Source of the DNA: Trinickia caryophylli
GTDB taxonomy: Bacteria; Pseudomonadota; Gammaproteobacteria; Burkholderiales; Burkholderiaceae
Reading direction: 5' to 3'
NCBI RefSeq assembly: GCF_034424545.1
Contig: NZ_CP139970.1
Span: forward strand, 4,216,001-4,280,000
Length of the DNA stretch: 64,000 nt
In this document: in pieces, positions 61,045 through 64,000 of the stretch
How the letters are laid out: each line of letters starts with the position of its first letter
Numbering within the stretch: the stretch's first letter is position 1
Notes under the pieces: generated by a model
Database searches by the model: none
What the model saw: only the letters and a program-made list of their open reading frames with translations
What the model was told of the DNA's origin: nothing
Position numbers and translations under genes: made by a program

Positions 61045-62799
61045 TCAACCGCGATGCCCGGACCGCTTGCGGTGGATGACAGGCGGCTTGGGCCGGTCGA
61101 CCCGCACATAGAGCCGGAACCGTTCATCGCGATCGGCTGCACGGCGGCCCTCCCAAACGAGCTTCCAGATATAGCTCGGCATGGGGCTGGGTGCGATGAA
61201 ATCCTGAGGGTCCTGGCGCAGCAAGACGTCGCAGTCGCCGCTGAAGGAGAACTGCATGTCGGCGAAATAAGCGAAGGACGCAAGCTGCGCGTCGCCGAGC
61301 CGTACCGGCGCAATGCAGGTGTAGTCGGCGGGCAGGTGCGCGGCGATCTGCAAGGCGACGTCCCGGTAGGTCCGGCTGTAGTTCACGATGGGCAGCCACA
61401 GCGTCATCAGCAGCACCCACATGAGCGTCGTGCCGGCACTCGAAAGCACGACGCTTCGCCAGAGCACATTCGGATGGCGCGCAAGCCGCCAGCGGACGAG
61501 CGCAAACCAGCAGACGGTCACGCCGATCGCGCAGACGAACGAGAGGGGCGCGAAATGCGGCGTGTAGCCGGGGACGAGCCGCGCGAGATTGCGCGCAAGC
61601 TGGCCAGGGAAGCCGGTTTGCGAGGCGAGCCAGACGAGCCAAACGAACGTGCTGAGGATCGTGAAGCTGAGCAGAGCGAACCAGTCGATTGCATTGATGG
61701 CGCCGCGCTTGAGCGTGGGCAGGGCGAACGCGGCCAGTACCGAAAGCGGCGGCAACAGCAGCATATAGAGGCGGTTCGTCTGATGGCTTTGCAACACCGA
61801 GAGAATCAGCATCGGTGCAATTACGCAAAGCGGCACGGCGATGTGGGGCTTGCGTCGCAGCCCGCCCCAACTGAACCACGCCCACAGCGCGAGCGGCCAG
61901 ACTGGCCACGTGAAAAGCGGAAGGTTCTTGAGCGCGTAGGCGACCACATGGCCGGGTGGGGCCGTGAACCGGTTGATGCTTCCGTTGATCCATTGCCCGA
62001 GGAACCAGCTCGCATCGTCGTGGTAGAGCGAGAGGACGGTGAGCGGCCATACAAAGGCAAGGGCGGCCGCGAGCGGGACGCCGATCGCGAGGAACCAGAC
62101 GGAACGCGCCTCGGGCACGATCGCAACCAGCGCGATCGCGCCCACGAACAGCGCCAGCGCGAGTAGCGGATTGCCGGTCAACGCGACGAGCCCGAGCCCG
62201 AGCGCCCAGTAGAGCGCACCCGCGCGCGGTTTGTCGAGGCCGCGCACGAGGCCATAGACGATCAGCGAGATGCTGGCGAACTGCGCCAGTTGAGGGGTGC
62301 TTTCGTGCCCGCGCTCGGCAAGTCCGAAGGCGGCCAGCAGGATCAGCAGTGCACCGTCGCCGAGTACTCGGCCATAGTCTCGCGGCTCCGGCTCGCCGCC
62401 GAACGCATATTTGAACGGTTGAACTTCTGGGCGCCGGCCGAGCAGATAGGCGGCATACCATACGAGCGCGCAAGTCGCGCAAAAGAGGATCCCCGTGGAA
62501 ACACGCGATGCATCGGCGGCGTCGACCCAGGGGGACAGCAGGCGAATCGATGCCGCGCCGAGCCAGTAGCCGACGGGGCCGTTATCGGTGATGAACTTGC
62601 CGACGAGATTGGGCAGCAGCCAGTCGTGCAAATCTCCATTCGCCATCGTCCACATGACGCCGAAGCCGGCGGCATCCTCGTTTTTCCAGGGGTCGCGGCC
62701 AAACAGGCCAAAAGCCGCATAGACGATGCAAATGGTGAGGAGCAGCCAGCGCGGGAGAGCACGCGTGGCGGAGGCGGTGAGTCGGACGACGGGTTTCAT
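61045..62799 (-). CDS. Membrane glycosyltransferase, PMT/ArnT-like (GT39/83 superfamily)
   Basis: 584 residues with 11-13 membrane helices. GRDPWKNEDAAGFGVMWTMANGDLHDWLLPNLVGK resembles the catalytic first loop of lipid-linked-sugar transferases (acidic pair ED), and a soluble C-terminal part contains CIAPVRLGDAQLASFAYFADM. It would transfer a sugar from a polyprenyl phosphate to a periplasmic acceptor. The acceptor is unknown; it is distant from the ArnT coded at 45.9 kb. Paired with the MATE gene downstream. Confidence 0.8.
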   Translation of the reverse strand: MKPVVRLTASATRALPRWLLLTICIVYAAFGLFGRDPWKNEDAAGFGVMWTMANGDLHDWLLPNLVGKFITDNGPVGYWLGAASIRLLSPWVDAADASRVSTGILFCATCALVWYAAYLLGRRPEVQPFKYAFGGEPEPRDYGRVLGDGALLILLAAFGLAERGHESTPQLAQFASISLIVYGLVRGLDKPRAGALYWALGLGLVALTGNPLLALALFVGAIALVAIVPEARSVWFLAIGVPLAAALAFVWPLTVLSLYHDDASWFLGQWINGSINRFTAPPGHVVAYALKNLPLFTWPVWPLALWAWFSWGGLRRKPHIAVPLCVIAPMLILSVLQSHQTNRLYMLLLPPLSVLAAFALPTLKRGAINAIDWFALLSFTILSTFVWLVWLASQTGFPGQLARNLARLVPGYTPHFAPLSFVCAIGVTVCWFALVRWRLARHPNVLWRSVVLSSAGTTLMWVLLMTLWLPIVNYSRTYRDVALQIAAHLPADYTCIAPVRLGDAQLASFAYFADMQFSFSGDCDVLLRQDPQDFIAPSPMPSYIWKLVWEGRRAADRDERFRLYVRVDRPKPPVIHRKRSGHRG

Positions 62800-62920
62800 G
62801 CAAGTTGGCGGCTGTCGTTGTCGTTATACGCTGCGAGGTCGGGGCGGCCCAGCGAATCGGCATTGTAGACGGGGGCGCCGCTGGCGTCAGCGCGGAGGAG
62901 GGATGAAACGGCCCCGGTAA

Positions 62921-62955
62921 TAAAAAAGGGCAGCCACAGGCTGCCCCTTTTTATT
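62921..62955. terminator. Intrinsic terminator of rpmE2 (bidirectional)
   Basis: GGGCAGCC (62928-62935) and GGCTGCCC (62939-62946) form a perfect stem with a 3-base loop, with A-rich bases to the left and T-rich to the right, so it can stop transcription on both strands. It lies 48 bases beyond the rpmE2 stop. Confidence 0.93.
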
Positions 62956-62993
62956 ACGGCGTATTGCCTACCACGCCTGATTCGGCCTGACGC

Positions 62994-63257
62994 TTACTTG
63001 GCCGCCTTGCCGGCAGCGCGTGCGCCGAACTTCTTGTTGAACTTCTCGACGCGGCCGGCCGTGTCCATGATCTTTTGCTGGCCCGTATAGAACGGGTGCG
63101 ATTCCGAGGACACTTCGATCTTCGCGAGCGGGTAGCTCTTGCCTTCGTATTCGATCGTTTCGCGCGTTTGGATGGTCGAGCGCGTCACGAACGTGAAGCC
63201 GTTCGAAACATCCTGGAAAACGACTTCGCGGTAATTGGGGTGAATGCCTTCTTTCAT
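62994..63257 (-). CDS. rpmE2: 50S ribosomal protein L31 type B (zinc-free)
   Basis: 87 residues. [20 protein letters not shown] and [17 protein letters not shown] with [12 protein letters not shown] are typical of L31. It has no cysteine at all, so it is the C-minus form that can replace zinc-binding L31 when zinc is scarce. AAAGGAAAG lies before the ATG at 63257. No Zur box was found in the short spacer upstream, and in Burkholderia this form may be the main L31. Confidence 0.96.
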   Translation of the reverse strand: MKEGIHPNYREVVFQDVSNGFTFVTRSTIQTRETIEYEGKSYPLAKIEVSSESHPFYTGQQKIMDTAGRVEKFNKKFGARAAGKAAK

Positions 63258-63417
63258 GGTCTTTCCTTTGATATGGCCGGTAGCCAACCCGCTGCCTCTG
63301 CCGTCCGGTGCCGCCTTCGCTGCCGTCAATCAATCCCTGACGGGCGAAGACCCGGCCGGCGGGCTTGAACCGCGAGCCACTTGCCTAAGGTCGAAAAACG
63401 GCGATTATGCCAGAAAA

Positions 63418-64000
63418 TCAATCCGTTGGGGAGTGATTCGTATCCATTTGGGGGCCGCTCTCCGCCCGGCTGCTCAAGGCGCCTGTGCGAGCGGGGTCCT
63501 GGCGATAGTAGCGCGCGAGCAGCCGGTACAACTCGGGATACTCGGCCTCGAATGCCTGCGGCTGAACGAAGAGTGCCTCGCTACAGATCGCGAAGAATTC
63601 CGACGGGTGATCGGCCGCGTAGGGGTCGATCAGCGACTCGCGCTCGAAGCGCGTCCAGCGCCGTTGCGGCACCGCATCGACGGTGGCGCAGAAGTGGTCG
63701 AAGGCATGGTCGAACACCGAGGCCCACGTCTCGGCATCGAGCGGGGCATGCAGGCGGCGAAAGAGGGGCGGATGCCCGTCGGCCTCCCCGGTCAGCATAT
63801 CGATCTTGTGCGCGAACTCGTGGATGACGACGTTGTAGGCTTCGCGCGAATCGGTCATTTGCGCGTCTTCCCACGACAAGAGGACCGGGCCGCCTTCCCA
63901 GGCTTCGCCGCTTGCATCGTGCTCCACCTCGTGGACCACGCCGAACTCATCCTCCACCGTTTTGCGGATGACGAATTCGCCGGGGTAGACGACGATGCCC
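63418..64000 (-). CDS. mtfA: MtfA-family zinc peptidase (5' part beyond window)
   Basis: The last 194 residues are seen; the start lies beyond the right edge. VIHEFAHKIDMLTGEADGHPP contains the HExxH zinc motif; DHPSEFFAICSEALFVQP has the downstream Glu ligand and GIVVYPGEFVIRK upstream matches MtfA. In E. coli MtfA (YeeI) binds Mlc, relieving repression of ptsG, and has aminopeptidase activity. Stop TGA at 63420-63418. It is in line with rpmE2 downstream, 160 bases apart. Confidence 0.92.
   Translation of the reverse strand, partial: GIVVYPGEFVIRKTVEDEFGVVHEVEHDASGEAWEGGPVLLSWEDAQMTDSREAYNVVIHEFAHKIDMLTGEADGHPPLFRRLHAPLDAETWASVFDHAFDHFCATVDAVPQRRWTRFERESLIDPYAADHPSEFFAICSEALFVQPQAFEAEYPELYRLLARYYRQDPARTGALSSRAESGPQMDTNHSPTD

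Overview
The window is a GC-rich (about 65%), gene-dense chromosomal segment of a betaproteobacterium of the Burkholderiaceae, most like Burkholderia, Paraburkholderia or Trinickia. Support comes from gene order (sbp-cysTWA-cysB, rpsF-priB-rpsR-rplI-dnaB, alaA-hom-thrC-moeA-moaDE-clpB), a complete L-Ara4N (arn) operon, and a gene set matching the caryoynencin (cay) polyyne cluster of Burkholderia gladioli and Trinickia caryophylli. No tRNA, rRNA, insertion sequence, prophage or CRISPR array was seen.

Layout. 1-2.8 kb: truncated NodI-type ABC ATPase, universal stress protein, DUF2939 protein, and lexA with a small co-transcribed gene behind two SOS boxes. 3-8 kb: sulfate import operon sbp-cysT-cysW-cysA with a CysB-type regulator. 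8-14 kb: asparaginase, then gcl-hyi-glxR (glyoxylate to glycerate) with a divergent LysR regulator. 14.3-17.4 kb: S6-PriB-S18-L9 and DnaB. 17.5-24.3 kb: thiolase, TetR and MarR regulators, and an RND-independent tripartite efflux system (membrane fusion protein, DHA2 MFS pump, outer-membrane channel).

24.5-33.1 kb is the most notable part: nine genes in one direction coding for a fatty acyl-AMP ligase, two Delta9-type membrane desaturases, an acyl carrier protein, a third membrane desaturase, an alpha/beta hydrolase, a soluble ferritin-like diiron protein, a rubredoxin and a cytochrome P450. This is a polyyne (acetylenic fatty acid) assembly line. It is preceded by about 1.3 kb of AT-richer DNA without a convincing gene.

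34.3-36.1 kb: Pho-box-preceded DUF47-pit phosphate uptake. 36.3-40.2 kb: NlpC/P60 lipoprotein, PIN-PhoH protein, Bcp peroxiredoxin. 40.3-47.6 kb: arnT, arnE-like, arnB, arnC, separate formyltransferase and dehydrogenase genes replacing a fused arnA, and arnD, for aminoarabinose modification of lipid A. 47.7-54.7 kb: Mth938 protein, aminotransferase, homoserine dehydrogenase, threonine synthase and molybdopterin synthase genes. 54.8-59.7 kb: group III truncated haemoglobin, NsrR-like Rrf2 regulator, clpB behind a sigma32-type promoter, a MerR regulator and a carboxymuconolactone-decarboxylase-family protein. 59.7-64 kb: MATE transporter, membrane glycosyltransferase, zinc-free L31 and a truncated MtfA peptidase.

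Most start sites were chosen by Shine-Dalgarno sequence, start/stop overlaps and family length. Family assignments are from recognition of motifs, not from a database search.
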